A program made the position numbers and the translations under genes. Positions 17,402 to 28,909 of a stretch of 64,000 nt of DNA are shown here, in pieces. The notes under the pieces were generated by a model. It worked only from the letters and a program-made list of their open reading frames with translations, was not told where the DNA came from and ran no database searches. Source of the DNA: Acidimicrobiia bacterium (GTDB lineage: Bacteria > Actinomycetota > Acidimicrobiia > UBA2766); contig JADZDR010000035.1 of the NCBI GenBank assembly GCA_020850945.1, forward strand, positions 88,434 to 152,433, written 5' to 3'. Positions within the stretch are counted from its first letter, which is position 1. Every line of letters starts with the position of its first letter.

Positions 17402-18295
17402 TTGCTGCGCCGCATCCTGCCGACCGTCGTTCTGATCGCCCTCGTCGCGGCGGCATGTGGCGGCAGTCGCGTCGAGAACTACGAACTGGACTCCTATGAC
17501 CTGAAGGCGGGCGAGTTCGAGTACAAGGTCGAGCTCGCCATCAAGGGCAACATCGAGCTCGGCGCCCTCGAGGCGATCATCGGCAGTTCCGCCGAGGAGG
17601 CCAGCAACCTCGACGTCACGCTCACGGCCGACGCCAAGCTCGAGGTGAAGAAGGAGGGCGCGAACAACGTCCTCACGCTCGAGCTCACGGACTTCAAGGG
17701 GAAGCTGCCCTTCGGCGCCGATTACCCCAACGACAAGGAGACGTACGAGATGACCGTGAGTCCGCAGGGGGAGATCGTGAGATCGAGCGGTGACGGCCTG
17801 CTCGCCGTGATCCCGGGCGTCCCGAGCACCTTCGGTTTCAACTGCCCGCCCCTGCCGGGTGAGGCGACCAAGAGCGGTGCGACGTGGACGAGCGAGGTGG
17901 CACCGCCGTTCTCCGACGAGGAAGGGGAGAAGTGGGAGTCCTCGAACCGCTGGAAGGACACGGACGCAGCCGACCAGCAGGTGGCCGAGATCACGGCGAA
18001 CGTGGATCAGGACTTCGAATCCGCCCTCGAGCTGACCGAGGTCGTCGAGTTGCTCGGTCTCGACGTGCCCGCCCTCACGGGCGTCAAGGCGACCGCCAAG
18101 GGCCATCTCACGCTCGCCACGGCGTGTGCCCTCTCGATCCCCGACCAGGCACTCGTCGAGTCCGGCGGGACGAACAAGATCAATGTCGCCGTATCCGTCG
18201 ACGCCGGTACAGGGATCGGCGCCGAGGTGGCCAAGCTCGTGTCCGGCATCACGCTCGACCTCTCGATCGAGGGCAAGATGACGCCCACGGGATGA
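17402..18295 (+). CDS. Predicted lipoprotein, LppX/LprG-like size
   Basis: TTG 17402 is preferred because AGAGGTGA (17389-17396) sits 5 nt before it; GTG 17393 in the same frame would add three residues but overlap that site. The protein begins LLRRILPTVVLIALVAAACGGS, with lipobox AAAC, so Cys becomes the lipid-anchored N-terminus. The remaining about 275 residues are acidic and beta-strand rich with no named motif. A function in lipid or glycolipid carriage, as for mycobacterial LprG, is only an analogy. It follows the WS/DGAT gene by 74 bp on the same strand. Confidence 0.7.
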   Translation: MLRRILPTVVLIALVAAACGGSRVENYELDSYDLKAGEFEYKVELAIKGNIELGALEAIIGSSAEEASNLDVTLTADAKLEVKKEGANNVLTLELTDFKGKLPFGADYPNDKETYEMTVSPQGEIVRSSGDGLLAVIPGVPSTFGFNCPPLPGEATKSGATWTSEVAPPFSDEEGEKWESSNRWKDTDAADQQVAEITANVDQDFESALELTEVVELLGLDVPALTGVKATAKGHLTLATACALSIPDQALVESGGTNKINVAVSVDAGTGIGAEVAKLVSGITLDLSIEGKMTPTG

Positions 18296-18328
18296 GTGGC
18301 CGGTGGAGTCCGCGATACCTTGGGCGGG

Positions 18329-18856
18329 ATGACTGACACGCCGGGTGCGGACACGGATTTCGCACCTCCCACCGAACCAGAGGCCTCGCAGGAGACTCTC
18401 GTCACGCGGTCGGCCGACGTCGAGCCGAACTCGTGGGCGGACATCGTGAACTCGATCGGCTACGTGCTCGGGGTGACTTATCCGGTTCTGGCGATCTCGA
18501 CCGGCGCCCGCGCCCTGTACCAGCTTGCCGGCTTCAAGGAGGGAGCGAGCACGACCGCGGCGGCCCTGAGCCTCGTGGCCGCCCTCTGCTACCTGGCGGC
18601 GACGATCGGGTTCTTCAAGCGCAGGCCGTGGGCTTGGTGGGTCTCGGTCGTGGCCCTCGCATTCGAGCTCGGCATGGTCCTCACCGTCGGCCTGATCACC
18701 ACACTGAATCCGGGCGTCTTCGGGGACGAGACGGTCTGGTCGCGCTTCGGCGCCGGCTACGGGTTCTTCCCCCTCATCCAGCCCCTGCTCGGCCTCGTCT
18801 GGCTGCTTCGTCCCCGCACTCTGGTCCTCTACGACGTGTCATGGCGGCGCGGCTGA
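18329..18856 (+). CDS. Small four-helix membrane protein
   Basis: 175 residues from ATG 18329 (an earlier GTG at 18296 would overlap the leader of the preceding gene). After an acidic 45-residue cytoplasmic tail there are about four hydrophobic segments: SIGYVLGVTYPVLAIS, AAALSLVAALCYLAATIGFF, WWVSVVALAFELGMVLTVGL and FFPLIQPLLGLVWLL. No known family recognised. The spacing of 33 bp from the lipoprotein gene suggests a shared transcript. Confidence 0.72.
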   Translation: MTDTPGADTDFAPPTEPEASQETLVTRSADVEPNSWADIVNSIGYVLGVTYPVLAISTGARALYQLAGFKEGASTTAAALSLVAALCYLAATIGFFKRRPWAWWVSVVALAFELGMVLTVGLITTLNPGVFGDETVWSRFGAGYGFFPLIQPLLGLVWLLRPRTLVLYDVSWRRG

Positions 18857-18930
18857 GCGATTCAGGCTGGTTCCGCCGGGCGCTGTATCGTCCGAACCCG
18901 GGAAGTGAGAGGCACCGAACTGGAGGACGC

Positions 18931-19917
18931 ATGGCACTGTCCCTTCTGCGCCTGGACATGCGGGCACCCGAGACGGGAGCGCCACCCCGCGACCTGTATG
19001 CCGCGGCTCTCGACATGGCCGAGTTCGCCGACGAGGTGGGCTTCACGGACATCGTCCTGTCGGAGCACCACCAGACAGAGGACGGCTTCCTTCCCGCCCC
19101 CCTGGTCATGGCAGCAGGAGTTGCCGCCCGCACGTCGCGGATCCGGATCAACGTCGGTGCACTCCTCGTACCCCTGCACGACCCGATTCGCCTCGCCGAA
19201 CAGCTCGCCGTCCTCGATCTCGTGAGTGGCGGCCGTGTCAGCGTGACTGCGGGCCTCGGCTACCGGCGCGAGGAATACGATGCAGCCGGTCTCGACTGGT
19301 CGCGGCGCGGTGCCATCTTCGACGAGTGCCTCGAGGTCATCCTGAACGCGTGGACGGGCGAAGCCTTCGAGTACCAGGGACGCTCTGTGCGCGTCCTGCC
19401 CCGGCCCGGCACGCAGCCTCACCCGATCATGATGATCGGAGGTTCGACCCAAGCCGCCGTGCGGCGCGCCATCCGTTTCGGGCTGCCCCTCGCACCCGCC
19501 GTGGACGACCCCGAGCTCGTCGCGACCTACAAGCAACTCGCCGCAGAGAACGGCGTGGAGGGCGGATTCGTCGTGCGCCCCGGCAAGTCGGTGATGGTGA
19601 ACGTCTCCGACGATCCCGCGGCGAGCTGGCGCGAGTACGGCCCGTACTTCCTCCACGATGCCCGCACGTATGCGAGCTGGCAGACCCCCGACATCCGATC
19701 GCACGTGATGTCGCATGCGACGACGGTCGAGGAGTTGCAGGAGGAGGGGCGCTACCGGATACTCACACCTGCAGAGTGCCTCGAATACGCAGCCGAGGAG
19801 GGACGGTGGGCGGCTTTCATCCACTTCCCCCTCGTCGGCGGCGCGCCACCCGAGCTCGGCTGGCGCAGCCTGCGTCTCTACGCCGAAGAGGCCCTGCCCC
19901 ATCTGTCCCAGCCGTGA
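18931..19917 (+). CDS. LLM-class flavin/F420-dependent oxidoreductase
   Basis: 328 residues from ATG 18931, with GGAGG 5 nt upstream. It is a luciferase-like TIM barrel: FADEVGFTDIVLSEHHQTED, IRINVGALLVPLHDPIRLAEQ, VLDLVSGGRVSVTAGLGYR and MMIGGSTQAAVRRA are all family blocks. In actinobacteria many such proteins use F420 rather than FMN; cofactor and substrate cannot be decided from the sequence. It stands alone between a membrane protein and msrB. Confidence 0.88.
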   Translation: MALSLLRLDMRAPETGAPPRDLYAAALDMAEFADEVGFTDIVLSEHHQTEDGFLPAPLVMAAGVAARTSRIRINVGALLVPLHDPIRLAEQLAVLDLVSGGRVSVTAGLGYRREEYDAAGLDWSRRGAIFDECLEVILNAWTGEAFEYQGRSVRVLPRPGTQPHPIMMIGGSTQAAVRRAIRFGLPLAPAVDDPELVATYKQLAAENGVEGGFVVRPGKSVMVNVSDDPAASWREYGPYFLHDARTYASWQTPDIRSHVMSHATTVEELQEEGRYRILTPAECLEYAAEEGRWAAFIHFPLVGGAPPELGWRSLRLYAEEALPHLSQP

Positions 19918-20112
19918 GGGCCGCCGGGGCGCGAAGTACCCCGAACTGACCGAACATCCTCCGGGGGCTGAAAACCGACGGTACGTCGCACCTGCCCTCT
20001 GCGGATCATGTCCCGCCTGTTCGGGGTGAGGCCAGGATAACGCCCGAACCACTCGTAGTCCAGACCCTGTGCCCGCATCGCTTAGAGTCGGGTGCGCAGG
20101 AAGGAACTGAGA

Positions 20113-20520
20113 ATGATCGAGCGATTCGACGATTCGGAGCTGCGTGCCCGCCTCACACCCGAGCAGTATCGGATCACGCAGGAGAAGGGCACAGAACGAC
20201 CCTTCACGGGTGAGCACCTCGACGGCAAGGAGCCCGGCCGGTACGTGTGCATCGTGTGCGACGCCCCCCTCTTCGCATCGGAGGCGAAGTTCGACTCGGG
20301 GACGGGCTGGCCTTCGTTCACGGCCCCGCAGGCCGACACGGCAGTGGACGAGGAGACCGATGTGCGCCACGGCATGGTCCGTACCGAGGTGCACTGCCGG
20401 AACTGCGGCGCCCATCTCGGCCACGTCTTCCCCGACGGACCGGCCCCGACAGGCATGCGCTATTGCATCAACTCAGCCGCCCTGGAGTTCGAGGCCGGAG
20501 CCGAAGCCGAGGGGTGCTAG
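20113..20520 (+). CDS. msrB: Peptide-methionine (R)-S-oxide reductase MsrB
   Basis: 135 residues from ATG 20113, with AAGGA upstream. Zinc ligands are two CxxC pairs, Cys46/Cys49 and Cys95/Cys98. Catalytic Cys118 lies in RYCINSAAL, and SGTGWPSF and HLGHVFPDG are family signatures. It reduces methionine-(R)-sulfoxide in oxidised proteins using thioredoxin. The last 53 bp overlap the 3' end of the convergent EEP gene, an unusually long tail-to-tail overlap. Confidence 0.96.
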   Translation: MIERFDDSELRARLTPEQYRITQEKGTERPFTGEHLDGKEPGRYVCIVCDAPLFASEAKFDSGTGWPSFTAPQADTAVDEETDVRHGMVRTEVHCRNCGAHLGHVFPDGPAPTGMRYCINSAALEFEAGAEAEGC

Positions 20521-21265
20521 GGGCCGCCTGGCGTGGCACGGCGACCGCTTCCCCGGCCAGGCACCGCAGTCGCGCCCACACGGCCCGGTGATCCGAGGCA
20601 CCACCGGGCGTGACGCCGGCCTCTTCCACACCGACTGTGGCACCCACGAGGATGTGATCGATCTGGCTGTGCGGAGCGGGCTCCGGCCATGTACGCCCGC
20701 GCACCGCGCGGCGCCATCCCCGCATGAGGCCGGTCACGATCGGCCCCCACATGTTCAGGTCGCCGGCAACGAGGTCACGGGGTCGGGGCGGGCCGAGTAC
20801 ACGACGGAGCTGCGTGAGGTGCGACACCGAACCGTGGGGCAGCCAGCTCACATGCGTGGCGTGCACGCGCCAGATGTGACCCGTCGTGTCCCGCAGCGCC
20901 ACACGCACGACTGTGCGCCGCGCCGGATCACCTGGGATCGGGACGAGGTCGCGTTGCGAGACGTCGACCATCTCGAGACGGGAGAGCACCACGACACCGT
21001 GTCCGTGTGCCGGGTGCGAGTCCGGACCACCCGCCGGCACGGGGCGGCGCGAGCTCCCCGCGATGCGGTAGGGGGAGACGGCCGTCTCGTACCCGAGGCG
21101 CTGCGCCTCGGCAAGGACGGATCCCTTTCCTGTCGCGCACCTCATCTCCTGGAGGACGACCACGTCGGTGTCGAGCTCGCGTACGACCTCGAGCAGGTCG
21201 TACGGGCGACGATCGGGACCGACCCCCATGTGCGTGTTGAACGTGGCGACCGTGATCCTGCCCAT
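20468..21265 (-). CDS. Endonuclease/exonuclease/phosphatase (EEP) family protein
   Basis: 265 residues. EEP signatures: [10 protein letters not shown] (metal-binding Asn), VVVLQEM (Glu), [17 protein letters not shown] and the terminal SQIDHILV plus [12 protein letters not shown]. These give the full Asp/His/Asn catalytic set of Mg2+-dependent phosphodiesterases. Substrates of the family range from DNA to phospholipids and none is indicated here. The Arg/Pro-rich tail beyond ARLRC overlaps msrB on the other strand and is probably unstructured. Confidence 0.85.
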   Translation of the reverse strand: MGRITVATFNTHMGVGPDRRPYDLLEVVRELDTDVVVLQEMRCATGKGSVLAEAQRLGYETAVSPYRIAGSSRRPVPAGGPDSHPAHGHGVVVLSRLEMVDVSQRDLVPIPGDPARRTVVRVALRDTTGHIWRVHATHVSWLPHGSVSHLTQLRRVLGPPRPRDLVAGDLNMWGPIVTGLMRGWRRAVRGRTWPEPAPHSQIDHILVGATVGVEEAGVTPGGASDHRAVWARLRCLAGEAVAVPRQAAPSTPRLRLRPRTPGRLS

Positions 21266-21290
21266 GACACGTGCTTCGGCAGACGCTTCC

Positions 21291-22205
21291 TCAGTGTGAG
21301 GGTTTCGCCGTCGCGGTCGCCTCGGCCTCTGCCTCCGCCGTGGTCTCCTCGAGTGCGAGGAGCGACGGGGACTTGGCGAGAAGGGCGATCCCGATCCCGA
21401 CCGCTGTCAGGGCGAGGACTGCTACGAATCCGAGCAGAGGCGTGAGGGCGAGCTCTTCGCGGAACACCCAGAGGCCGATTCCCGATGTCACGATCGTGCC
21501 CCACACGACGATCATCGTCATTCCTGTCGCGAGCCTGCCCACACGGAGGGCCGAGTTGATCCAGACGACGTTCATGACGCCGAGCACGGCCATGGCCCAC
21601 ACCGCCCAGTTGCCGAGGTTGGGCGCCTCGACTGCCTGCTTGATGACCGCGCCGACGACGCCTGCGTGCACGCCTGCGGCGGTGCCGCGCAATGCCGCCT
21701 TGTACGGGCTGTCGGTGAGCGACGCGACCCAGAAGACGGCGAACAGGACGGCGCACACGGCCGCCGCCTCCAGCCAGGCTCCGGTTCGGCCGAGATCGAC
21801 GCCTTCCTCCGGCTGGAGGGCGACGAGGGTGGCGGCGAGGCCCACGGTCGTGAGCGCGGCCGCGAACCACTCGCGTCCTTCCATTCCCGTGCCGACTACC
21901 CAGGCGCTGGCCGGGACGAGGAACACGAGCTGGAGGGCGAGGACGGGCGCGACGAGCACGAGGGGGGCGAGTGCGGACGCCCCGGCCTGCATGATGACAC
22001 CGACGAACCCGAGCCCGATGCCGGCCCACCAGATCCACTGCCTGAGGACACCCACGGTGGCAGCGGCGACGCCCGCATCTCTGTCGGCGAGCAGATCCCG
22101 CAGATGTGCCTTCTGCTGGGCTGCGCTGCCGGCCGGATACGTCATCGCTGCGAGGAGAGCGAGGACCACGGCGGCTGCATCTGCGGCAGTGGCGGCGAGG
22201 AGCAC
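21291..22205 (-). CDS. EamA/DMT-like integral membrane protein
   Basis: 304 residues with about nine hydrophobic segments, arranged as in drug/metabolite transporter-like proteins: an N-terminal VVLALLAAMTYPAGSAAQQ segment, then WWAGIGLGFVGVIMQAGA, LVAPVLALQLVFLVPAS, a central charged loop and a second half ending GFVAVLALTAVGIGIAL. The acidic Ala/Glu/Thr tail is cytoplasmic. The transported compound is unknown; actinobacterial relatives are often annotated as DMT family without tested function. It lies 25 bp upstream of the EEP gene in the same direction and could share its transcript. Confidence 0.8.
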   Translation of the reverse strand: MLLAATAADAAAVVLALLAAMTYPAGSAAQQKAHLRDLLADRDAGVAAATVGVLRQWIWWAGIGLGFVGVIMQAGASALAPLVLVAPVLALQLVFLVPASAWVVGTGMEGREWFAAALTTVGLAATLVALQPEEGVDLGRTGAWLEAAAVCAVLFAVFWVASLTDSPYKAALRGTAAGVHAGVVGAVIKQAVEAPNLGNWAVWAMAVLGVMNVVWINSALRVGRLATGMTMIVVWGTIVTSGIGLWVFREELALTPLLGFVAVLALTAVGIGIALLAKSPSLLALEETTAEAEAEATATAKPSH

Positions 22206-22270
22206 CGGCCCACTGTAGCGGTGGGGATAGCGCCCGGTAGTGTCGACAGGAGCGAGATGGGAGGAAGGCG

Positions 22271-23446
22271 GTGAATGGTGGCGGCGCGTTGGAGGAAGCG
22301 CTCGATCGGTGGCGACTCGACGCGGGCATGCGCGGTGTCACTGCCAAGGTCGTGTGTCCGGGCTCGCTCGAATGGGGCGGGGCTGCGGGCACTCTGGGCA
22401 CGTTGCCGGACAGGCCGATGCGAGTGGACCAGCCGGGCCGGGTCGGTTCGATCACGAAGGCCTTCACCGGCGCGCTCGTGCTCCGTCTCGTAGAGGAGGG
22501 ATCCTTCTCCCTCGACGACACCCTCGACACGTTCGTCCCCGCCTGTCCGGGCGGCCACAAGGTCAAGATCCGCCATCTCCTCTCGCACCACAGCGGCCTC
22601 CAGGAGCTCCAAACCGACGACCTCGTGTTCGTGGCCGCGACGTGCCTGCGTCTCTTCCACTGGTGGACGATCGACGAGATCATCGCCTGGTCGAGGTCGC
22701 CGTGGCCGATGTACTCGATCACGGCCGGGAAGTGGAAAGGCAGGGGACTCCAGTTCGAGCCGGGAACCGACTTCCTCTACTCCCAGCCGAACTACTTCCT
22801 CCTCGCCAAGGTCGTCGAGGTCGTGACGGGTGAGTCATTCGAGACGAACCTGCGCGAGCGGATCCTCGAACCCCTCGGTCTCGACAGCACCGTGTATGTG
22901 ACGCGTGACAGGAATCCGCGGTTGTCCGGCCGCACGAACGCGATGGGCTTCTTCCGAAGGGCCATGCCCACGTGGCTCATTCCGACGTACAACTCGGTGG
23001 CGAGTGCCGGCGGGCCGGCAGGTGGGCTCATCTCGACGGTGGACGACCTCGCCGCCTTCCTGCGCAGCCTGCTCGGTGAGGGCTTCCTCTCGTCCGCGTC
23101 ACTCGCCGAGATGCTCACCTTCCTGCCGGCGCCGTCATTCGGGCCGGCACACGAATACGGCCTCGGCATCAACCGTGAGAGGATCGGCGACATCACCGTG
23201 ATCGGCCAGAGCGGTGGCATCCCGGGGTTCCAAGGCCGGATGCGCTACGTACCGGACCGGGACGTCTACGTGACGATCCTCACGAACACGGATCCACGGC
23301 CGGGTGCGGCGACCCTCGACGACCTCATCGTGCGATTCGTCGAGATCCTCGACGAATCCGCCCGGGGGATAACATCGGTGCGCCCACCGCATGTCGGGTC
23401 CTCAGCCGCACACCTGCAGGCGACCCGACCACAGAACGGGCCATGA
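22271..23446 (+). CDS. Serine hydrolase, class C beta-lactamase/CubicO family
   Basis: 391 residues from GTG 22271, behind GGAGGAAGG. SxxK motif SITK at 60-63 (nucleophile Ser60), YSQPNYFLL provides the Tyr-x-Asn type element, and GQSGGIPGF replaces the KTG box. HLLSHHSGL and VEEGSFSLDDTLDTFVP are typical of the beta-lactamase-related penicillin-binding/esterase fold. No signal peptide. Probably an esterase or peptidase. It is 16 bp upstream of the inositol-phosphate synthase gene, likely in the same transcript. Confidence 0.9.
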   Translation: MNGGGALEEALDRWRLDAGMRGVTAKVVCPGSLEWGGAAGTLGTLPDRPMRVDQPGRVGSITKAFTGALVLRLVEEGSFSLDDTLDTFVPACPGGHKVKIRHLLSHHSGLQELQTDDLVFVAATCLRLFHWWTIDEIIAWSRSPWPMYSITAGKWKGRGLQFEPGTDFLYSQPNYFLLAKVVEVVTGESFETNLRERILEPLGLDSTVYVTRDRNPRLSGRTNAMGFFRRAMPTWLIPTYNSVASAGGPAGGLISTVDDLAAFLRSLLGEGFLSSASLAEMLTFLPAPSFGPAHEYGLGINRERIGDITVIGQSGGIPGFQGRMRYVPDRDVYVTILTNTDPRPGAATLDDLIVRFVEILDESARGITSVRPPHVGSSAAHLQATRPQNGP

Positions 23447-23462
23447 CGAGGAGCGTCCACCC

Positions 23463-24779
23463 ATGACCGACCGCCGGATCGATGTCGCAGCCCCCGAGGG
23501 CAGACTGCTCGTCTTCACACCGGGGCTCGGCGCGGTCTCCACGACCTTCATCGCCGGAGTCGAGGCCGTGAGACGGGGGCGGGCACGTCCGTTCGGGTCT
23601 CTCGCCGAGATGCAGACCATCCGCCTCGGAAAGCGCTCGGCGGGGAGTTCTCCCGCCATCCGGGACGTCGTGCCGCTCGCCGAACTCACCGATCTCGACT
23701 TCGCGGCGTGGGACCTCTTTCCCGACAACGCCTACGACGCCGCCCGCCGGGCGGATGTGCTCGGCCGGGACGACGTCGAGCCCTTTGCCGACTTCCTCGG
23801 GTCGATCGAGCCGATGTCCGCCGCGTTCGACCACTCATACGTGCGGAACCTCGACGGTCCGAACGTGAAGACGGAGACGAACAAGTTCGACCTCGCCGAA
23901 GCGCTGCGCACGGACATCAGGGATGCCCTCGCCCGGCCGGGCGTGAGTCGTGGTGTCATGGTCTGGTGTGCCTCGACCGAGGTCTACCTCGAGCCGTCCG
24001 CCTGCCACAGCTCCCTCGCCGCGTTCGAGGCGGGCATGAAGGACAACGACCCCGCCATCGCCCCGTCACAGCTCTACGCATACGCGGCGATCTCCGAAGG
24101 TGTCCCGTACGCGAACGGTGCCCCCAACCTGTCCGCGGACTTCCCCGCCCTCGAAGAGCTCGCGGCGGACCGTGGGGTCCCCATCGCCGGCAAGGACTTC
24201 AAGACGGGCCAGACGCTCATGAAGACGGCTCTCGCACCGGCGTTCAAGGCCCGCATGCTGGGCGTGCGCGGCTGGTTCTCGACGAACATCCTCGGCAACC
24301 GCGACGGGGAGGTCCTCGACGACCCGGACGCGTTCAAGACGAAAGAGGTCAGCAAGTCGGGCGTGCTCGGCACGATCCTCGAACCGGAGTCGTATCCCGA
24401 CCTGTACGGCGATCTGTATCACAAGGTGCGGATCAACTACTACCCGCCCCGCGGTGACGCGAAGGAGGGGTGGGACAACATCGACATCTTCGGCTGGCTC
24501 GGATACCCGATGCAGGTCAAGATCGACTTCCTCTGCCGGGACAGTATCCTCGCCGCCCCCATCGTCCTCGATCTCGCCCTCTTCCTCGACCTCGCGGCCC
24601 GGGCAGGGCGCAGCGGGATCCAGGAGTGGCTCTCCTTCTACTTCAAGAGCCCGCACGTGCTGCCGGGCCACCTGCCCGAGCACGACCTCTACATCCAGCA
24701 CATGCGCCTCAAGAACACGCTGCGCGTGTTCGCAGGCGAAGAGCCCGTCACGCACCTCGCCGAGGATCTCTATCCCTGA
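23463..24779 (+). CDS. ino1: Inositol-3-phosphate synthase family protein
   Basis: 438 residues from ATG 23463 with GAGGAG upstream. N-terminal Rossmann fold TPGLGAVSTTFIAGVEA binds NAD. The catalytic region contains PIAGKDFKTGQTLMKTALAP, FSTNILGNRDG and KIDFLCRDSILAAPIVLDLA, all core MIPS signatures. It converts glucose-6-phosphate to inositol-3-phosphate, the entry to phosphatidylinositol and mycothiol in actinobacteria. The last 10 bp overlap the convergent gene ending at 24770. Confidence 0.93.
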   Translation: MTDRRIDVAAPEGRLLVFTPGLGAVSTTFIAGVEAVRRGRARPFGSLAEMQTIRLGKRSAGSSPAIRDVVPLAELTDLDFAAWDLFPDNAYDAARRADVLGRDDVEPFADFLGSIEPMSAAFDHSYVRNLDGPNVKTETNKFDLAEALRTDIRDALARPGVSRGVMVWCASTEVYLEPSACHSSLAAFEAGMKDNDPAIAPSQLYAYAAISEGVPYANGAPNLSADFPALEELAADRGVPIAGKDFKTGQTLMKTALAPAFKARMLGVRGWFSTNILGNRDGEVLDDPDAFKTKEVSKSGVLGTILEPESYPDLYGDLYHKVRINYYPPRGDAKEGWDNIDIFGWLGYPMQVKIDFLCRDSILAAPIVLDLALFLDLAARAGRSGIQEWLSFYFKSPHVLPGHLPEHDLYIQHMRLKNTLRVFAGEEPVTHLAEDLYP

Positions 24780-25234
24780 GCGTGATCCGACGCGGGGTGG
24801 CCTGGCGGGACCTGACGTGATGCCTCGGCTTCCCAGTCGTTCAGGAGCACGGCCGTCATGTCGACGAGACCGGGGGCGACGTGGCCCGGAACGAGGATGC
24901 AGCGGATTCCCTCAACGGCGTCGCTCGCTCCGATCTGGAACACTGCCATGCCGACGAGTGTGGGGATGGTGAGGCCCGTGCCGGGCTCGAGGACGAACCA
25001 GCCTGCCCGGCCGGGGCCGGACCCCGTGCCGTCGAGGCGAGAGCGGAGCTCCCCGATCGTCTCCGTGTCGAGGTCCGGCGGCGGCCACGTGGGGGGGATG
25101 TGCGCCTGGAGGGTGCGGCCGAGCTCGACACGGTCACGGATGCACGCGTCGAGCGTGTGGCGGTTCGCAGCCCGCAGGATGACACCTGGACCGCGCAGCT
25201 CGAGCTCACGGCGCCGCCGCGGGGAATGAGACAT
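24770..25234 (-). CDS. Truncated GNAT-acetyltransferase-like protein
   Basis: 154 residues from ATG 25234. The first 100 residues resemble the N-terminal half of RimJ/RimL-type acetyltransferases (LGRTLQAHIPPTWPPPDLDT, then GWFVLEPG and a LVGMAVFQ strand). The expected acetyl-CoA loop (Q/R-x-x-G-x-G/A) and following helices are absent; the C-terminal 45 residues look unrelated. It could be a degenerate remnant or a different small protein. It overlaps the 3' end of ino1 by 10 bp. Confidence 0.5.
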   Translation of the reverse strand: MSHSPRRRRELELRGPGVILRAANRHTLDACIRDRVELGRTLQAHIPPTWPPPDLDTETIGELRSRLDGTGSGPGRAGWFVLEPGTGLTIPTLVGMAVFQIGASDAVEGIRCILVPGHVAPGLVDMTAVLLNDWEAEASRQVPPGHPASDHAQG

Positions 25235-25260
25235 GCGGGGAGGCTACGGCGAACGGTGAA

Positions 25261-26637
25261 TCAGGGTTGGGCGGGCGGCGCGGTCGCCTCCGGTATCTGT
25301 GCGCTCGGGGGCGGGCCACTGCGCAACGAGTTGACGGTTTGGCCGAAGGCACCGAGGTCGTCGGGTACCTGGAGGTCCTTCTTGCTCATGAGCGCGACCA
25401 CGATGACCTCACCCGGGCGGTAGACGAACTGGACGAGGGCTTGGCCGGGGGCGTTCGTCGCCTCGACGTAGAGGCCGGGCCCGAGGGCGTGGGGACGGGC
25501 CTCCTGCTTCGTGACCTGGAGGGGTGGGAGCTGGACCGGTGGGAGGGCTTCGGGGGTCATCGTCTGCAGCGCCTCCGGTGTGAGGTCAGCCAGTTCGAGG
25601 ACGGTGACGGCGAGCACGGCCGACTCCCGGACGAAGGCGGCCGATGCCTTGACCGGGAGACCCGACTGCGCCATGTTCGCCTCGATCTCGCCGCTCTGCT
25701 TGCCGCTCGCCGCCTGCCAGCCGGCGGGGGGTGTCACGGCCAGGTCGGTCCCCTCGATCTCGACCTCTTCGGGTGTGGACGTGTCCTCGCCGCCCGAGAG
25801 GCGTTCGGGGATCTTGAAGACGAAGACGGCTACGGCGAGGGCGGCCACGAGGACCAAGACGGGTATGAGGAGCTTGCGAAACCTGCCCCCGGACTGCACT
25901 TCGGTTGCACCGGCTCCGGTCGCCGTCTGCGCCTGGGAGGGCTGGCCGAACGAGGAGCCCCAGTTCGAGGCGGACACGGGGGGAGCCGTGCCCGGTGTGG
26001 GTGCCGTCGAGGCCGCGAACAGGGGTGCGGGCGCGGCGTTGCCGCCTGCGAGGTTCCATGCGCCGTTGCCGTCTCCGGCAGGTGCACCTGCGGCAGGCCC
26101 CGCTGGGTTGCCGGTGGGAGACGGTGGGGGGGCCGACGGTGCGGGAAGGAGGTTGGGTGGGACGGCTGCCGCCGTGTCCGGTCCCGGACTGGGTGACATG
26201 TCCGGCAGGGTTGCCTGGTTCGGCGAGAACGGGGGAGGGGGGGTTCCGAACTGCGGTCCGGGCGACCCAGGGAGGGGATCCGGTGCGAGTGGAGGTGCAA
26301 GGCCCGGCACGACAGCGTCGGCGGAGGGCGGAGGCGCGAGTGGTGACGGCGACGCTGCGAGGCCGGCAGACAGGACTGGCTCCGTGGGGACCGACACGGT
26401 GTAGGGCGAGGGGCCGGTGACGGGAAGCCCGGGTTGTGTCGTCGTGGCGGAGGAGACCGGGGGAGCCGAGTATGAAGGTGCCGAAGGCGGTACCGGTGGC
26501 GCCGGTGGTACCGGTGGCGCATCGGGGGTGAACTGCGCGTACGTGGCGCCGTTCCCGGAACCGGCCAACGGTGCCGCGCATGTCGCACAGACCGGTGCGT
26601 GTGAATCGTTGACGGCCCCGCAGTTCGCACAGTTCAT
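25261..26637 (-). CDS. Zinc-ribbon, proline-rich, single-pass membrane protein
   Basis: 458 residues from ATG 26637, behind GGGAGGA. Residues 1-22 are a zinc ribbon with Cys3, Cys6, Cys17 and Cys20. About 230 residues of Pro/Ala/Ser low-complexity linker follow, including PPVPPAPPVPP repeats. Then comes one membrane helix (LLIPVLVLVAALAVAVFVF) and an approximately 150-residue extracytoplasmic domain with no named family (begins GTDLAVTPPAGW). This resembles other actinobacterial zinc-ribbon membrane proteins of unknown role. It is divergent from the topoisomerase B gene, with a 226-bp shared upstream region. Confidence 0.78.
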   Translation of the reverse strand: MNCANCGAVNDSHAPVCATCAAPLAGSGNGATYAQFTPDAPPVPPAPPVPPSAPSYSAPPVSSATTTQPGLPVTGPSPYTVSVPTEPVLSAGLAASPSPLAPPPSADAVVPGLAPPLAPDPLPGSPGPQFGTPPPPFSPNQATLPDMSPSPGPDTAAAVPPNLLPAPSAPPPSPTGNPAGPAAGAPAGDGNGAWNLAGGNAAPAPLFAASTAPTPGTAPPVSASNWGSSFGQPSQAQTATGAGATEVQSGGRFRKLLIPVLVLVAALAVAVFVFKIPERLSGGEDTSTPEEVEIEGTDLAVTPPAGWQAASGKQSGEIEANMAQSGLPVKASAAFVRESAVLAVTVLELADLTPEALQTMTPEALPPVQLPPLQVTKQEARPHALGPGLYVEATNAPGQALVQFVYRPGEVIVVALMSKKDLQVPDDLGAFGQTVNSLRSGPPPSAQIPEATAPPAQP

Positions 26638-26770
26638 GTGGCGTCCTCCCATGCCAATGATCGGAGCGCATCCAAGAAGGCCAGTGTTCCCGGAGTCGGG
26701 GGCGAGACCACGGGTGGGTGTCCGCGGCTCGAGGTGCACTCGGGAGAGGACTTCGCCTCCCGACGTGTGA

Positions 26771-28822
<2,052 letters not shown>

Positions 28823-28865
28823 CGGCATCGGCCCACCCCTCGCCCCCTTCCACACACACACGCCC

Positions 28866-28909
28866 TCTGGGTACCTGAGCGGCGATATATCGCCGCTCAG
28901 GTACCCAGA
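28866..28909. repeat. 44-bp perfect palindrome, copy 1
   Basis: Perfect inverted repeat centred on GATATATC between 28887 and 28888. Each arm includes TACCTGAGCGGCGAT. It lies between the topoisomerase B stop and the convergent AbiEi/DUF559 gene, whose last codons and TGA stop (28897-28899) are inside the palindrome. The core is identical to the copies at 29925 and 43382. It could form a strong RNA hairpin on either strand (bidirectional terminator) or be a mobile REP-like element. Confidence 0.92.
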
